Notes under the pieces: model-generated
The model's input: only the letters and a program-made list of their open reading frames with translations
What the model was told of the DNA's origin: nothing
Databases searched by the model: none
Translations under genes and position numbers: made by a program
Assembly: GCA_014381825.1 (NCBI GenBank)
Contig: JACNKX010000075.1
Coordinates: 1 to 64,000 of the forward strand
Source: Planctomycetota bacterium
Lineage (GTDB): Bacteria; Planctomycetota; Planctomycetia; Pirellulales; Pirellulaceae
DNA length: 64,000 nt
Direction: 5' to 3'
Part shown: in pieces, positions 17,612-26,478 of the stretch
Layout of the letters: each line of letters begins with the position of its first letter
Position numbering within the stretch: position 1 is the stretch's first letter

Positions 17612-19021
17612 CTATCCGAGATCCGTCACTGGCTTGCCTTCACTGAGCCGATGCCGCAAGCCCTGCATTTCATCGATGTACTTTTCGGTGTGGTCAATGC
17701 CTAGGTGATGCAGAATCGTCGCCGTTAGGTCGGCGGGCGTGACCGGTTTGTCCTTCACGAACGCCGCGTGTTGATTCGTGGCTCCGTAAACCTGTCCGCC
17801 GCGAACGCCTCCACCGGCCAGCAACGCCGTAAAAGCGCTCGGCCAGTGATCGCGTCCGGACTTCTTCGTGTTGGAACTCTGCGAAAACTGACCCATGTGA
17901 GGTGTACGACCAAACTCCCCAATCGCTACGACCAGAGTCGTCTCGAGCAGCCCCCGATCGTGCAAGTCTTCGATAAAGGCCGAATACGCCTGATCGAAAA
18001 TCGGACAGAGCAAATCCTTCAACTTGGAAAAATTGCTGTGATGTGTGTCCCAACACGTGTTCACTCCGTCGATCTTCGTTTCGTCTTCCCAATTCACCGT
18101 TACCAACGAGACGCCAGCCTCGACCATTCGCCTCGCCATCAGCAGGCTCTGTCCGACCATCGTCTTGCCGTACCGCTGCCGCACTCCTTCCTTCTCGCGT
18201 TCCAGATCCAACAACTCGCCGGCGCGATTCTGCAGGAGTTCGTAGGCTCGATCGTGATGCTGCCGATAGTCGTCGATGGCTTCGGCGGAAAGTGCGCGCG
18301 GCCCGGTCGTCGTCTGAAGATGGGTGAGCAAGTCGCGACGACGACGAAGCCGTTCGATGGGAACGGTTTCCTGGAGGTGGAAGCCCTCGGTATGAAAGTC
18401 GAGATTCTCGGAGTCACCCTGAATCAGCATCGCGTTATGTCGTTCACCCATTCGCGCGCCGCTTTGCCCGGCAATCCTCCGCGATTGACCAGTGAACTGC
18501 AGATACCACGGCAACACAACAGACGGAGGCAAACTTCCGCGCGACGATCCATAACGCATTGTCATCGCGCTCAACGACGGCCAGTCCTGCTCGCTGGCTT
18601 GGTCAGTCGTTGGCGCGCCGAAATACTCACGGCCGCTGAAAACCTCGCTACATGCTGGGCCGTGCACATTCATATTGTGTGTCATCGACCGCAACAAACA
18701 TACTTTGTCCATCTGCGAGGCCAACCGCGGCAAGTGTTCGCAAATCTGAATTCCAGGCACACGAGTCGCGACCGGTTGGAAGTCACCGCGGATCTCAACT
18801 GGCGCCGCGGGCTTCATGTCCCACAAGTCAATTTGGCTCGGCCCGCCAAACAAAAACAGGAAGACGCACGAGTTGTGCCGATGCTTGGCAGAGGGATCCG
18901 ACGCCGCAGCCCGCAGCAACTCCAAGTGCGAAGCCGTCAGGCCCAATAAGCTCAGTCCGCCAGCGCGCAGTACCTCGCGGCGTGTTTGCTGCCCTCGCTG
19001 TTGTAAACGTAATGAAAGCAT
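17612..19021 (-). CDS. DUF1501 (sulfatase-fold) protein with Tat-like leader
   Basis: A 469-residue protein of the DUF1501 family, abundant in planctomycetes and structurally related to alkaline phosphatase/sulfatase-fold enzymes. ATG 19021 (MLSLRLQQRGQQTRREVLRAGG) is preferred over ATG 19069: it gives a twin-arginine-like leader T-R-R-E-V-L followed by a hydrophobic GLSLLGLTASHL. Visible family features are CVFLFLFGGPSQIDLWDMKP, LLRSMTHNMNVHGP, VVAIGEFGRTPHM and GRDHWPSAFTALLAGGGVRGG. Function is not established for the family. It is first of a minus-strand run with the selenoprotein (107 bases downstream) and the isochorismatase-like gene. Confidence 0.9.
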   Translation of the reverse strand: MLSLRLQQRGQQTRREVLRAGGLSLLGLTASHLELLRAAASDPSAKHRHNSCVFLFLFGGPSQIDLWDMKPAAPVEIRGDFQPVATRVPGIQICEHLPRLASQMDKVCLLRSMTHNMNVHGPACSEVFSGREYFGAPTTDQASEQDWPSLSAMTMRYGSSRGSLPPSVVLPWYLQFTGQSRRIAGQSGARMGERHNAMLIQGDSENLDFHTEGFHLQETVPIERLRRRRDLLTHLQTTTGPRALSAEAIDDYRQHHDRAYELLQNRAGELLDLEREKEGVRQRYGKTMVGQSLLMARRMVEAGVSLVTVNWEDETKIDGVNTCWDTHHSNFSKLKDLLCPIFDQAYSAFIEDLHDRGLLETTLVVAIGEFGRTPHMGQFSQSSNTKKSGRDHWPSAFTALLAGGGVRGGQVYGATNQHAAFVKDKPVTPADLTATILHHLGIDHTEKYIDEMQGLRHRLSEGKPVTDLG

Positions 19022-19376
19022 CGCATCCTGCAATGAGGTTTTGTTTCGCCGGAGCGTGACGAATACCATTGTTCAGCGTAATGTCTGACGACGTCTTCGT
19101 CGACTTCGATCCTCTAGGTTTCGCGGGGTTGGTGATCGTGGAGTGCAAACGCCCTTTACGGCGGGGTGTGTAACAAAGGTGCTTTTGGCGGATCTGACGG
19201 AGTTTCTTCTCAGCCTTCGTCGAACTCGCCAAAAGTTCTAAGTTCGATCGTTTCGGCGATTCTCCGTGGTCTTTTCGACTTGCGATGTCGGCCCTTTGAT
19301 GCAACCTAGGAGTTGTGATCGCTCGACCTTTCAATGAAACTCGGGGTAGGAGCATTTTTCGTTCGTCACCACGCAT
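19022..19376. other. divergent intergenic region
   Basis: About 355 bases between the divergent DUF1501 and M1 peptidase genes. It should carry promoters for both. I find no convincing ORF, RNA or repeat in it. Confidence 0.5.
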
Positions 19377-21707
19377 ATGAGCCGTTTCACCATGATCTGC
19401 ATCCTGCGAACTACCATTGCCTGCCTCGTTGTCACTTGCACGGTTGCTGCCGTCGCGGCTGAACCGCGAGAGGACCACTTTCGTCAACTCGACGATGTTT
19501 GGCCAACGCCGAACGACATTCGCCGGCCATCGGGAGCTCCCGGCAAGGATTACTGGCAACAGAAGGTCGATTACGATATCCGGGTTGAGATCGATGACGA
19601 GCGACAAATCTTGACCGGTTCCGAGACAATCACGTATCACAACAACTCTCCCGACGAACTGACCATTTTGTGGATTCAGTTGGATCAAAACCGTTACGGA
19701 CTCGATTCGGATGACTGGTTGTCAACGACAGCGCCCGATCTGAAGCGTCTTTCGTACAATGGGCTGCGAACGATTCTCTATCGCGAGCAGTTTGACGGCG
19801 GATTCAAGGTTACGAACGTGCGCGACCAGAAGGGGGGTGAGTTGGAGTACGGTGTTGTACGCACCATGATGCGTTTACATCTGCCGAAGCCGCTCAAGGC
19901 GGGAAAGAAGACAACGTTCTCAATCGATTGGAGGTTCAAGATCCCAGACGGAAAAGCGATGCGAGTCCGCGGGGGGTTCGAGTTCTTTGAGAGGGACGGC
20001 AACTACGTTTACAACATCGCCCAATGGTACCCGCGTCTGTGCGCGTACACCGACTATCGCGGCTGGCAGAACCGGCAAACGCTTGGTGCAGAGTTCGCAC
20101 TTGAATTCGGTGACTTTAACGTCTGCATCACCGTACCTAACGATCACATCGTTGCGTCGACAGGCGAGTTGCAGAACGCGGACGAGGTTCTGTCGAAAGA
20201 GCAACGCGCGCGACTCGCGAAAGCGACGAAGTCAGATACTCCCGTCTATATCGTGACCGAGGAAGAGGCGACCAAGAACGAATCATCGAAGCCAGCCGGA
20301 AAGAAGACGTGGAAGTTCACAGCCTCGAAGGTGAGGGACTTCGCGTTCGCCTCGTCACGAAAATTCTTATGGGACGCGCAAGGCGTCGAACTGGGAGGCA
20401 AACAGGTGATGGCGATGTCGTTTTGGCCGAAGGAAGGCCAGCCGTTGTGGGGCCAGTACTCGACCGCGGCCGTGGCTCACACGATCCGCGCTTATTCGCG
20501 TTTCACGTTCGACTACCCCTACCCCGTGATCATTTCGGTGAACGGGCCAATTCCCGGGATGGAATACCCGATGATCACGTTTCAAGATCCGCGGCCGGAA
20601 GAAGACGGGACGTACACCGAGCGGACCAAGCACGCATTGATCAGCGTTGTGATTCACGAAGTCGGCCACAGTTGGTTCCCGATGATTGTGAATTCCGACG
20701 AGCGCCGTTGGCGTTGGATGGATGAAGGGCTGAATTCTTTCGTTCAGTTCCTCGCCGAGCAAGAGTGGGAAGATTCGTATCCGAGCCGCCCGATCCGAGC
20801 GGACAGCAAGAAGCTAATGCAAGCCTACCTGCAACGAACCGACATTCGGCCCATTATGTCCGCGGCCGACAATCTGATCTCAGGCGGGCACAACGCTTAT
20901 GGAAAGCCAACGCTCGCGCTGACGATCTTGCGCGAGTCGGTTCTGGGGCGAAAGCAATTTGATTTCGCGTTTAAGGAATACGCTAATCGCTGGAAGTTCA
21001 AACGACCAACTCCGTTCGACTTCTTCCGCACCATCGAGGAATCGTCAGGGCATGATCTTGATTGGTTCTGGCGTGGCTGGTTCTATTCGACGGATCACGT
21101 TGACGTCTCGATCGAACGAGTCCGCCGCTTCCGACTCGACACTCGCAATCCCGAAGTGGAAAAGCAACACGAACGTGAAAAACGTGAACTGGCGACGCCT
21201 TCGCTGACCGAACAACGCAATCAAGCTATCCTGAAGCGTGTCGATCAGTCGCAGGAACTGAACGACTTTTATACCGACTTCGATGACCTGGCGGTGCTAC
21301 CGACCGAGCTAGACAGCTACCGCAGCTTAGTTGAGGGCCTGACACCAAAAGAGCGCGAGTTGTTGCAAACGAAGGGCAACTTTTATGTCGTCGACCTTAA
21401 GAATGTAGGCGGAGTTGTGATGCCACTCGTGCTCGAGATTAAGTACACGGACGATACGAAACGCACGATTCGAATGCCCGCTGCGATCTGGCGGCTGAAC
21501 GGCGAGAACATCTCGAAGTTAATCTTCACGCAGAAAGAAATCGCCAGCATTGCGGTTGACCCGCAGGATGAGATGGCTGACGGAGACCGCCACAACAACC
21601 GCTTCCCTAGGCTGCCGATTGAGGAGTCGTTTCAATTACAGAAAACAAAGAAATCGAAGAACGCCATGCAGCAACTGAAGAAACAAGAAACGAAGAAGAA
21701 AGAGTAA
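19377..21707 (+). CDS. exported M1-family zinc metallopeptidase
   Basis: A 776-residue aminopeptidase-like enzyme of family M1. The signal peptide spans the first ~28 residues (ending VAAVAAEP). The N-terminal beta domain contains LTGSETITYHNNSPDELTIL, typical of M1. The catalytic part has HEVGHSWFP (H-E-x-x-H near residue 427) and WMDEGLNSF, giving the third zinc ligand Glu 18-19 residues later. The usual G-x-M-E-N exopeptidase loop is replaced by PGMEYP. A helical domain follows, then a C-terminal ~130-residue beta region and a Lys-rich tail. Probably periplasmic or surface peptide degradation. It stands alone on the plus strand. Confidence 0.9.
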   Translation: MSRFTMICILRTTIACLVVTCTVAAVAAEPREDHFRQLDDVWPTPNDIRRPSGAPGKDYWQQKVDYDIRVEIDDERQILTGSETITYHNNSPDELTILWIQLDQNRYGLDSDDWLSTTAPDLKRLSYNGLRTILYREQFDGGFKVTNVRDQKGGELEYGVVRTMMRLHLPKPLKAGKKTTFSIDWRFKIPDGKAMRVRGGFEFFERDGNYVYNIAQWYPRLCAYTDYRGWQNRQTLGAEFALEFGDFNVCITVPNDHIVASTGELQNADEVLSKEQRARLAKATKSDTPVYIVTEEEATKNESSKPAGKKTWKFTASKVRDFAFASSRKFLWDAQGVELGGKQVMAMSFWPKEGQPLWGQYSTAAVAHTIRAYSRFTFDYPYPVIISVNGPIPGMEYPMITFQDPRPEEDGTYTERTKHALISVVIHEVGHSWFPMIVNSDERRWRWMDEGLNSFVQFLAEQEWEDSYPSRPIRADSKKLMQAYLQRTDIRPIMSAADNLISGGHNAYGKPTLALTILRESVLGRKQFDFAFKEYANRWKFKRPTPFDFFRTIEESSGHDLDWFWRGWFYSTDHVDVSIERVRRFRLDTRNPEVEKQHEREKRELATPSLTEQRNQAILKRVDQSQELNDFYTDFDDLAVLPTELDSYRSLVEGLTPKERELLQTKGNFYVVDLKNVGGVVMPLVLEIKYTDDTKRTIRMPAAIWRLNGENISKLIFTQKEIASIAVDPQDEMADGDRHNNRFPRLPIEESFQLQKTKKSKNAMQQLKKQETKKKE

Positions 21708-21729
21708 CTTGTTTACTGCGAAAGAGTCG

Positions 21730-21749
21730 AAAGCCTACCCGGCGGCTTT
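21730..21749 (+). terminator. weak hairpin after M1 peptidase gene
   Basis: AAAGCC and GGCTTT form a perfect 6-bp stem with an 8-base loop, 22 bases after the stop. The T-run is only three bases, so a factor-independent terminator is possible but weak. Confidence 0.3.
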
Positions 21750-21897
21750 ATGCTTTCGATACTTTGGGGCGGCAGAAGAAGGGTGCTTCGACAGAGCGTA
21801 TGACTCCTAGAAACAAGGCACCCGGTTTCTGGGAAGCGTCGCGCTGGCGAACGGAGGCACAGTTCCAAAAGGCAATTCGATCACGGTTTATGCCAAG

Positions 21898-21971
21898 AGG
21901 CGCCGGCCGGATTCGAACCGGCGAATAACGGATTTGCAATCCGCCCCCTTAAACCACTTGGGCACGGCGCC
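21898..21971 (-). tRNA. trnC: tRNA-Cys (GCA)
   Basis: A full cloverleaf reads on the minus strand. The acceptor arm GGCGCCG pairs with CGGCGCC, the anticodon arm is GGATT-GCA-AATCC, and the T arm CCGG-TTCGAAT-CCGG is intact. Anticodon GCA reads UGC/UGU. The discriminator base is U, the key identity element for cysteine. CCA is not encoded. No selenocysteine tRNA is in the window. Confidence 0.96.
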
Positions 21972-22339
21972 AGAAGTGGTCAAGTTAAGGAATCAACTCA
22001 GTAGGGTCAAGAGGAATAGGTAAGGTGATGGGTTCGCCAGAATTGTGGTGATTGCGGGTGATTGGCACGATCAGGAGACATGCTCGTGCGGGTCTTCTAC
22101 GAGCCAAACGACGCACACTTTGCCCAGTCATGACATGCCGACGTGATCGTGTCGGAATGAAGAAACGACCTGAACCGATTCGATGCGTAGTAGCAGCGAG
22201 ACGTGTTTTCGAGACAGCGAGATTTGTCCGGTTGGACCTGATTATCCTTCGACCCATTAAAGTTCGTCGTCGGTTCGTTGGAGCATCCGTCAGTAACTCG
22301 CCTAAACATCTATCAGTCGTGGTCGGAAAGGAAGCCTGG
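21972..22339. other. intergenic, nothing recognised
   Basis: About 370 bases between tRNA-Cys and the next small gene. Open frames cross it but are Arg-rich and look like chance. It may hold the tRNA promoter (minus strand, just above 21971). Confidence 0.5.
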
Positions 22340-22672
22340 ATGAGAATGTTTCAGGAAATCAAACAACGATGGACTTCGCACACAAGCCTGCCAGAGATCG
22401 CCGGCGAGGTTGCTGATCAATGCCTCGAAGCAGTCTGGCAACGCGTTCAGCATCAAGTCTCAACGCTCTCCACAGCCGAAGCACGCGGATACATACGCGC
22501 CCGCGGCGTCGCTGTCGTCCAGCCTCGCTTGGCGTCTGCGTCAACCGAGCATGACGTTCTCGAGCAGTTGCGTCCGCAGTTGTACTTTTTGACCGTTGAA
22601 GCGGTAATCGGGCGAGTTCAAGACCGGCTTCGCGAGCACGCACGGGACAGCCGATGGCGTCACGCTGCCTAG
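22340..22672 (+). CDS. small hypothetical protein
   Basis: 110 residues from ATG 22340 (MRMFQEIKQRWTSHTSLPEI), with AAAGGAAG nine bases upstream. The sequence is helical and soluble, with no membrane segment: EVADQCLEAVWQRVQHQVST, ARGYIRARGVAVVQPRLA and LRPQLYFLTVEAVIGRVQDR. I do not recognise the family. The upstream in-frame part back to 22052 is very basic and looks non-coding. It is followed by another small gene of unknown role at 22883. Confidence 0.6.
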   Translation: MRMFQEIKQRWTSHTSLPEIAGEVADQCLEAVWQRVQHQVSTLSTAEARGYIRARGVAVVQPRLASASTEHDVLEQLRPQLYFLTVEAVIGRVQDRLREHARDSRWRHAA

Positions 22673-22882
22673 ACCAATTGTGGGCTGGCTAGAATGACTT
22701 CATAAAATCCAGCAAGATTCTGCGAACAAAACGCAGCCACACCGCGTCTAAGATCTCGAAGGGCGGTCAATCGTGGCCGTCGGGATCACAGCGGCAAGAG
22801 GGATCGCCGCCATGTCAACCGCAAGGAACGTCGCACGTCCGTCGAGACTGCGTTGCGGGTGCATTGGAATGGAGATCGTACG

Positions 22883-23089
22883 ATGCCTCAGGGCAAGTCT
22901 GCTGGCCGAAAACTCGTCTTAGTTGATCACGCTGGGTTGGGACGCGTTCATATCGACATGGAATCGTTCTTCGAGTTCAGTTTCTGGATGGCAGAGGAAC
23001 TCGAGGATCTCGTCGCCAAATGGGCGCCAGTTGCAGCACCCGACGCGTCACGCGACAAAAACCGTCCCTCGGACTTAAGCCGCAGCTGA
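22883..23089 (+). CDS. small hypothetical protein
   Basis: 68 residues from ATG 22883 (MPQGKSAGRKLVLVDHAGLG), with GGAG eight bases upstream. The middle HIDMESFFEFSFWMAEELED is an aromatic and acidic helix-like stretch. No known family is recognised. Good ribosome site and compact composition favour a real gene; size keeps confidence moderate. Confidence 0.5.
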   Translation: MPQGKSAGRKLVLVDHAGLGRVHIDMESFFEFSFWMAEELEDLVAKWAPVAAPDASRDKNRPSDLSRS

Positions 23090-23106
23090 ACGAAGCTAGT
23101 TGTCGT

Positions 23107-25227
23107 TTAGTCGGCAACTTGGCGATCGATTCTATTCTCTGCTTCGGCTTGTTCCAGCAAAGCTGCTCGTAGCTTTGCGAAGACGCCATTCCAGTCGCCA
23201 GCCGTTGATTGGCGAAACAGACGCATCGTCGAATACCAGGGCGAATCTCCTCTTCGATGCATCCATCGCCAGTCCGCTGCGTGATCAAGCGCCAGCCAGA
23301 CAGGGACACCAAGAGCGCCCGCCAAATGGGCGACCGCCGTATCGCAGCTGACTACGAGGTCGAGATTCTTGATGATTGCGGCTGTGTCCATGAACGGACC
23401 AGCATCTCGATCGAGCAACTCTGAGAAGTTGACAATCCGATCGTCCGTGGATTCTTCATCCGGCGATAGGCCGCTTTGATACTGTAGGCTGATCAAAGTG
23501 ATACCAGCAACTTCGGACAATTCTTGGAAATGTTCGATCGGTATCGAACGTGCATCGTCGCGACGGTGTTCGGGATTTCCCCGCCAGCTTACTCCGACCG
23601 TGAAGCTCTTGTGCTTGGCCAGACGCGTTTGCCAATCGGCGACAAGTTCAGCGTCGGCGGTGAGGTACGGCCCATTCGCAGGAATCTCGTCGAGCGTTGT
23701 TGTGAAAACGTGTGGCAGGCTGAGCAACGGGGCGTGCAAATCGAACGCCGGCATCTCGTTACCGAGAGGTACGAAGACGTCTATGCTGTCGATGTGTTCG
23801 AGGAGTCGCTGCAGTCGAGAGTCAGCTGCGAACAGCACACGAGCGCCAGCGGCCTTGACCAGCGGGAGGTAACGCACAAACTGAATCGTGTCGCCAAGTC
23901 CCTGTTCAGCGTGGATCAGAATAGTTCGGCCTTGCAACGGCTCACCCATCCAGCGTGGAACTTGCAAATCGCGGTCTTGGAGTAACTTTGTCCGCCAACG
24001 CCACTCGTATTCGCGCCAACCTTTCTCGAACTCACCGCGACGTAACAGGGCAAGCCCTCGCGCAAAACGAGCTTCGGAATTATCGGGATTCAGTCGAATC
24101 GCTTCGTCATAGCTTGCCATAGCGGCTTCGAAACGATGCGTGTCTTCCAAGACGTTGGCTAGCCCCACGTGTGCCTCCACCAAATCCCCGTCCAAGTCGA
24201 TGGCCTGCCGAAACGCCGCTTCTGCTGGCGTGAACTCCTGAACATCGCGACGGGCAGTCCCAAGGTTGCAGTGCGCGGCAGCGTAATCCGAGTTCAACGA
24301 AAGTGCTTGTTCGTAACAGGCAATCGATTCCTCAAGCCTGCCGCTATGTTGCAACGCTACGCCAAGATTGTTGTGAACCTCAGGCTCTTCCGGCAGCAGC
24401 TCGCGGAGAGACTCGTATCGCTCGATGGCTTCGGTATAGGCTTCTTGATCGACCAGCGCATCGGCAAGATTGGCAAGGGCGTCGGTGTAATCGGGATGGA
24501 GATCGATTGCTGTTCGAAAGAGCATAATCGCGGCGTTTGCGTCACCTTGCTCGTGTGCAACCGCGCCAAGGTTGTTGCGGATCTCCGCCGAGTCGGGTAA
24601 CAGTTTCAACGCGATCGCATAGTCACGACGAGCCTGTTCGAGTTGCCCTCGGACGAATCGAACCGCTCCTAGATTTGCGTAAGCGCGACCGTAGTTTGGA
24701 TCAATTCGCAACGCGGTCTCATAGCAGGCGACGGCTTTATCCAACTGCCGTCGTGTCTGCCAGGCGTTTCCAAGGTTGTAATAGGCGGCTGCCAGTTGTG
24801 GGTTAATCGCGATCGCGCGCTCGTGACAGGAAATGGCCTCGGCGATTTGGCCTTGATCATAAAGACACGCTCCGAGATTGTTGAGTGTTTGTTCGCGATT
24901 CGGTTCGAGCTGGATTGCGTGCCGATAGCACGCTGTTGCGTCTGCGAACTCGCCGAGTTTTCGATACGCGGTCCCCAACAGATCATGAAACTCAGCAATT
25001 TCCGGCTCGATCTCGATGGCTTTCTGTAGAACGCTAACAGCGGATAAGGCATCATCGCTGTGCAACGCTATCAAGGCTCTTAAACGAAGAGCCGCCGCGG
25101 TTTTGGGGGCGGTATCGAGCACAGTGCAGCAAATCTCGTTTGCAGCAATGTGATCGCCCGATTCGTAAAGTTGATGGGCGCGGTCGAGAGCGTCGGCGGT
25201 GGGAAGCACTGGTGAGCAATCCGGCAA
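23107..25227 (-). CDS. TPR-repeat protein with C-terminal glycosyltransferase-like domain
   Basis: 706 residues starting with TTG 25227; there is no early ATG in frame, and TPRs begin within 15 residues, so the start must be near. About 12 TPR units run from residue ~10 to 420 (A-x-A-x-x-N-L-G-x-x-x-x-x-x-x-x-x-A pattern: AAAYYNLGNAWQTRRQLDKA and so on). Then GRTILIHAEQGLGDTIQFVRYL opens a Rossmann domain similar to the GT9/heptosyltransferase-like C-terminus found in many bacterial TPR proteins. FTVGVSWRGNPEHRRDDARS and VVSCDTAVAHLAGALGVPVW (nucleotide-sugar site pattern) follow. Likely cytoplasmic glycosyltransferase; acceptor unknown. Not obviously in an operon. Confidence 0.88.
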   Translation of the reverse strand: MPDCSPVLPTADALDRAHQLYESGDHIAANEICCTVLDTAPKTAAALRLRALIALHSDDALSAVSVLQKAIEIEPEIAEFHDLLGTAYRKLGEFADATACYRHAIQLEPNREQTLNNLGACLYDQGQIAEAISCHERAIAINPQLAAAYYNLGNAWQTRRQLDKAVACYETALRIDPNYGRAYANLGAVRFVRGQLEQARRDYAIALKLLPDSAEIRNNLGAVAHEQGDANAAIMLFRTAIDLHPDYTDALANLADALVDQEAYTEAIERYESLRELLPEEPEVHNNLGVALQHSGRLEESIACYEQALSLNSDYAAAHCNLGTARRDVQEFTPAEAAFRQAIDLDGDLVEAHVGLANVLEDTHRFEAAMASYDEAIRLNPDNSEARFARGLALLRRGEFEKGWREYEWRWRTKLLQDRDLQVPRWMGEPLQGRTILIHAEQGLGDTIQFVRYLPLVKAAGARVLFAADSRLQRLLEHIDSIDVFVPLGNEMPAFDLHAPLLSLPHVFTTTLDEIPANGPYLTADAELVADWQTRLAKHKSFTVGVSWRGNPEHRRDDARSIPIEHFQELSEVAGITLISLQYQSGLSPDEESTDDRIVNFSELLDRDAGPFMDTAAIIKNLDLVVSCDTAVAHLAGALGVPVWLALDHAADWRWMHRRGDSPWYSTMRLFRQSTAGDWNGVFAKLRAALLEQAEAENRIDRQVAD

Positions 25228-25664
25228 GGTTCAACGACATGCGCCACCAACTGATGAGAGAAGAAGCCAATGGCCGCTTTTCGAGTCAGTCGCCGCGCGA
25301 ATACACAGGAGTCGCCGGAGAATTGCCCCAAACGCGACGCGATTGGGACGATTCCCGACTTCGTTGCCTTGCTGTTCGCCTTATTCGACGAATCAGGGGA
25401 CATCTTAGATTCGATCTAAGGGCTTTTTCACTATTTTCTCTCGACCAGACGGCTTATGCCGGTAAGGCGGAGTCTGCCGCTAGCCGTCCCGATAGAGATT
25501 CGTCGTTGTGTGGTCCGATGCAAGCGTTTCGCTGCAACATATTGACAGTTCATCGCTTAGCACGACACCGTTTCGCGACAATGCGATTTTTTTTGCGCGG
25601 ATTGGTCGTTCTAGAGGCTCTAAGTCGTTCTCGATCACGTGCGGGCGAATGAATGTACGAATCA
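25228..25664. other. intergenic region with one perfect inverted repeat
   Basis: About 440 bases between two minus-strand genes. It holds the inverted repeat at 25404-25420 and a T8 run near 25587-25594. Open frames here look like chance. It should contain the promoter of the TPR-glycosyltransferase gene. Confidence 0.5.
25404..25420. repeat. 7-bp inverted repeat
   Basis: CTTAGAT-TCG-ATCTAAG is perfect, followed on the plus strand by GGCTTTTT. It could be a hairpin or an operator. No plus-strand gene ends before it, so a terminator role is doubtful. Confidence 0.35.
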
Positions 25665-26450
25665 TCACCAAGCAGTGCTAACGGTGTCGCCTATCCTCGC
25701 GCCAAGTTGTATGGCCGCGTTGCCGTTCACCGTTGCCAGTTCCAAACATCCCTGCGAACCAATCAAGGCGATCAGAGTTCCGGGTGGATGTTGGGCATAC
25801 GCTTCGCGAACTCCGGCGATCTGCCGTTTGTTACAAGAGATGATGAAGCCCGCTTCGGGAATCTGATCGATATGGGCTAGATCGATATTCGTAAGCAAGT
25901 TTCCGAAGCCATCGATGCCGACAATTTGGCCAATCAAGCGTCGGCCTTCGATGCTTGGTGCCGGCAAGTCAAGCAACACGACATCTGTCGCGGGAGGTCC
26001 CAACTCGTCAAGTCCGACACCAAGACTTAAGTGAGCCGCGACAGGAGCCATGATGTCGCGACCGTGAAATGTATTGCTGACCTCCGCCCGCCAATAATTT
26101 TTGTTTTGTAATTCGATGAACTCGTGGCTTGAACTCGCTTTGATGCTATGGCTAAGCAAGCCATTGTTCGGCAAGACGAACAGCCGATCATCGCACCGGG
26201 CTGCAATCATACTGCGATCAGTTCCAACGCCAGGATCGACGACGGCGACGTGAATCGTTCCAACCGGAAACGCCCGCCACATTTCGCCAAGTGCCATGGA
26301 GCCTCGCAAGACATCCTGCGGAGGAACTTCGTGCGTGACGTCGAAGATCATGGTAGCAGGATTGATCGACAGGATGATGCCCTTCATTTGTGCGACATAC
26401 GTGTCGCGCGAGCCGAAATCTGTGGTCAACGTTATGATCGAATTTGCCAT
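25665..26450 (-). CDS. SAM hydroxide adenosyltransferase (DUF62 / chlorinase-fluorinase superfamily)
   Basis: A 261-residue enzyme of the SAM halide/hydroxide adenosyltransferase superfamily. Seen: ITLTTDFGSRDTYVAQMKGI (Asp-rich SAM site), NPATMIFDVTHEVPPQD, VHVAVVDPGVGTDRS (the D-P-G-V-G-T/S motif) and VLPNNGLLS. The C-terminal beta barrel contains GRRLIGQIVGIDGFGNLLTN. Most family members hydrolyse SAM to adenosine and methionine using hydroxide; true fluorinases and chlorinases have a ~23-residue insertion or different halide-site residues that I do not see. It is 28 bases after gatB and probably in the same transcript. Confidence 0.92.
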   Translation of the reverse strand: MANSIITLTTDFGSRDTYVAQMKGIILSINPATMIFDVTHEVPPQDVLRGSMALGEMWRAFPVGTIHVAVVDPGVGTDRSMIAARCDDRLFVLPNNGLLSHSIKASSSHEFIELQNKNYWRAEVSNTFHGRDIMAPVAAHLSLGVGLDELGPPATDVVLLDLPAPSIEGRRLIGQIVGIDGFGNLLTNIDLAHIDQIPEAGFIISCNKRQIAGVREAYAQHPPGTLIALIGSQGCLELATVNGNAAIQLGARIGDTVSTAW

Positions 26451-26478
26451 CGTGGGGGCCGTGGTGCGAGCCCGTCGT

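Noticed and set aside
17768-18949. Plus-strand frame of 393 residues
   Set aside because: Opposite the DUF1501 gene, which has clear family motifs; the plus-strand translation is Arg/His-rich and has no family similarity.
22052-22339. N-terminal extension of the 110-residue protein
   Set aside because: Very basic, no ribosome site at 22052, and a good one before ATG 22340.
25587-25594. T8 run as a terminator
   Set aside because: No stem precedes it and no plus-strand gene ends nearby.
25665-26450. Fluorinase or chlorinase making halogenated metabolites
   Set aside because: The sequence fits the general hydroxide adenosyltransferase group; no halogenase-type insertion was seen.
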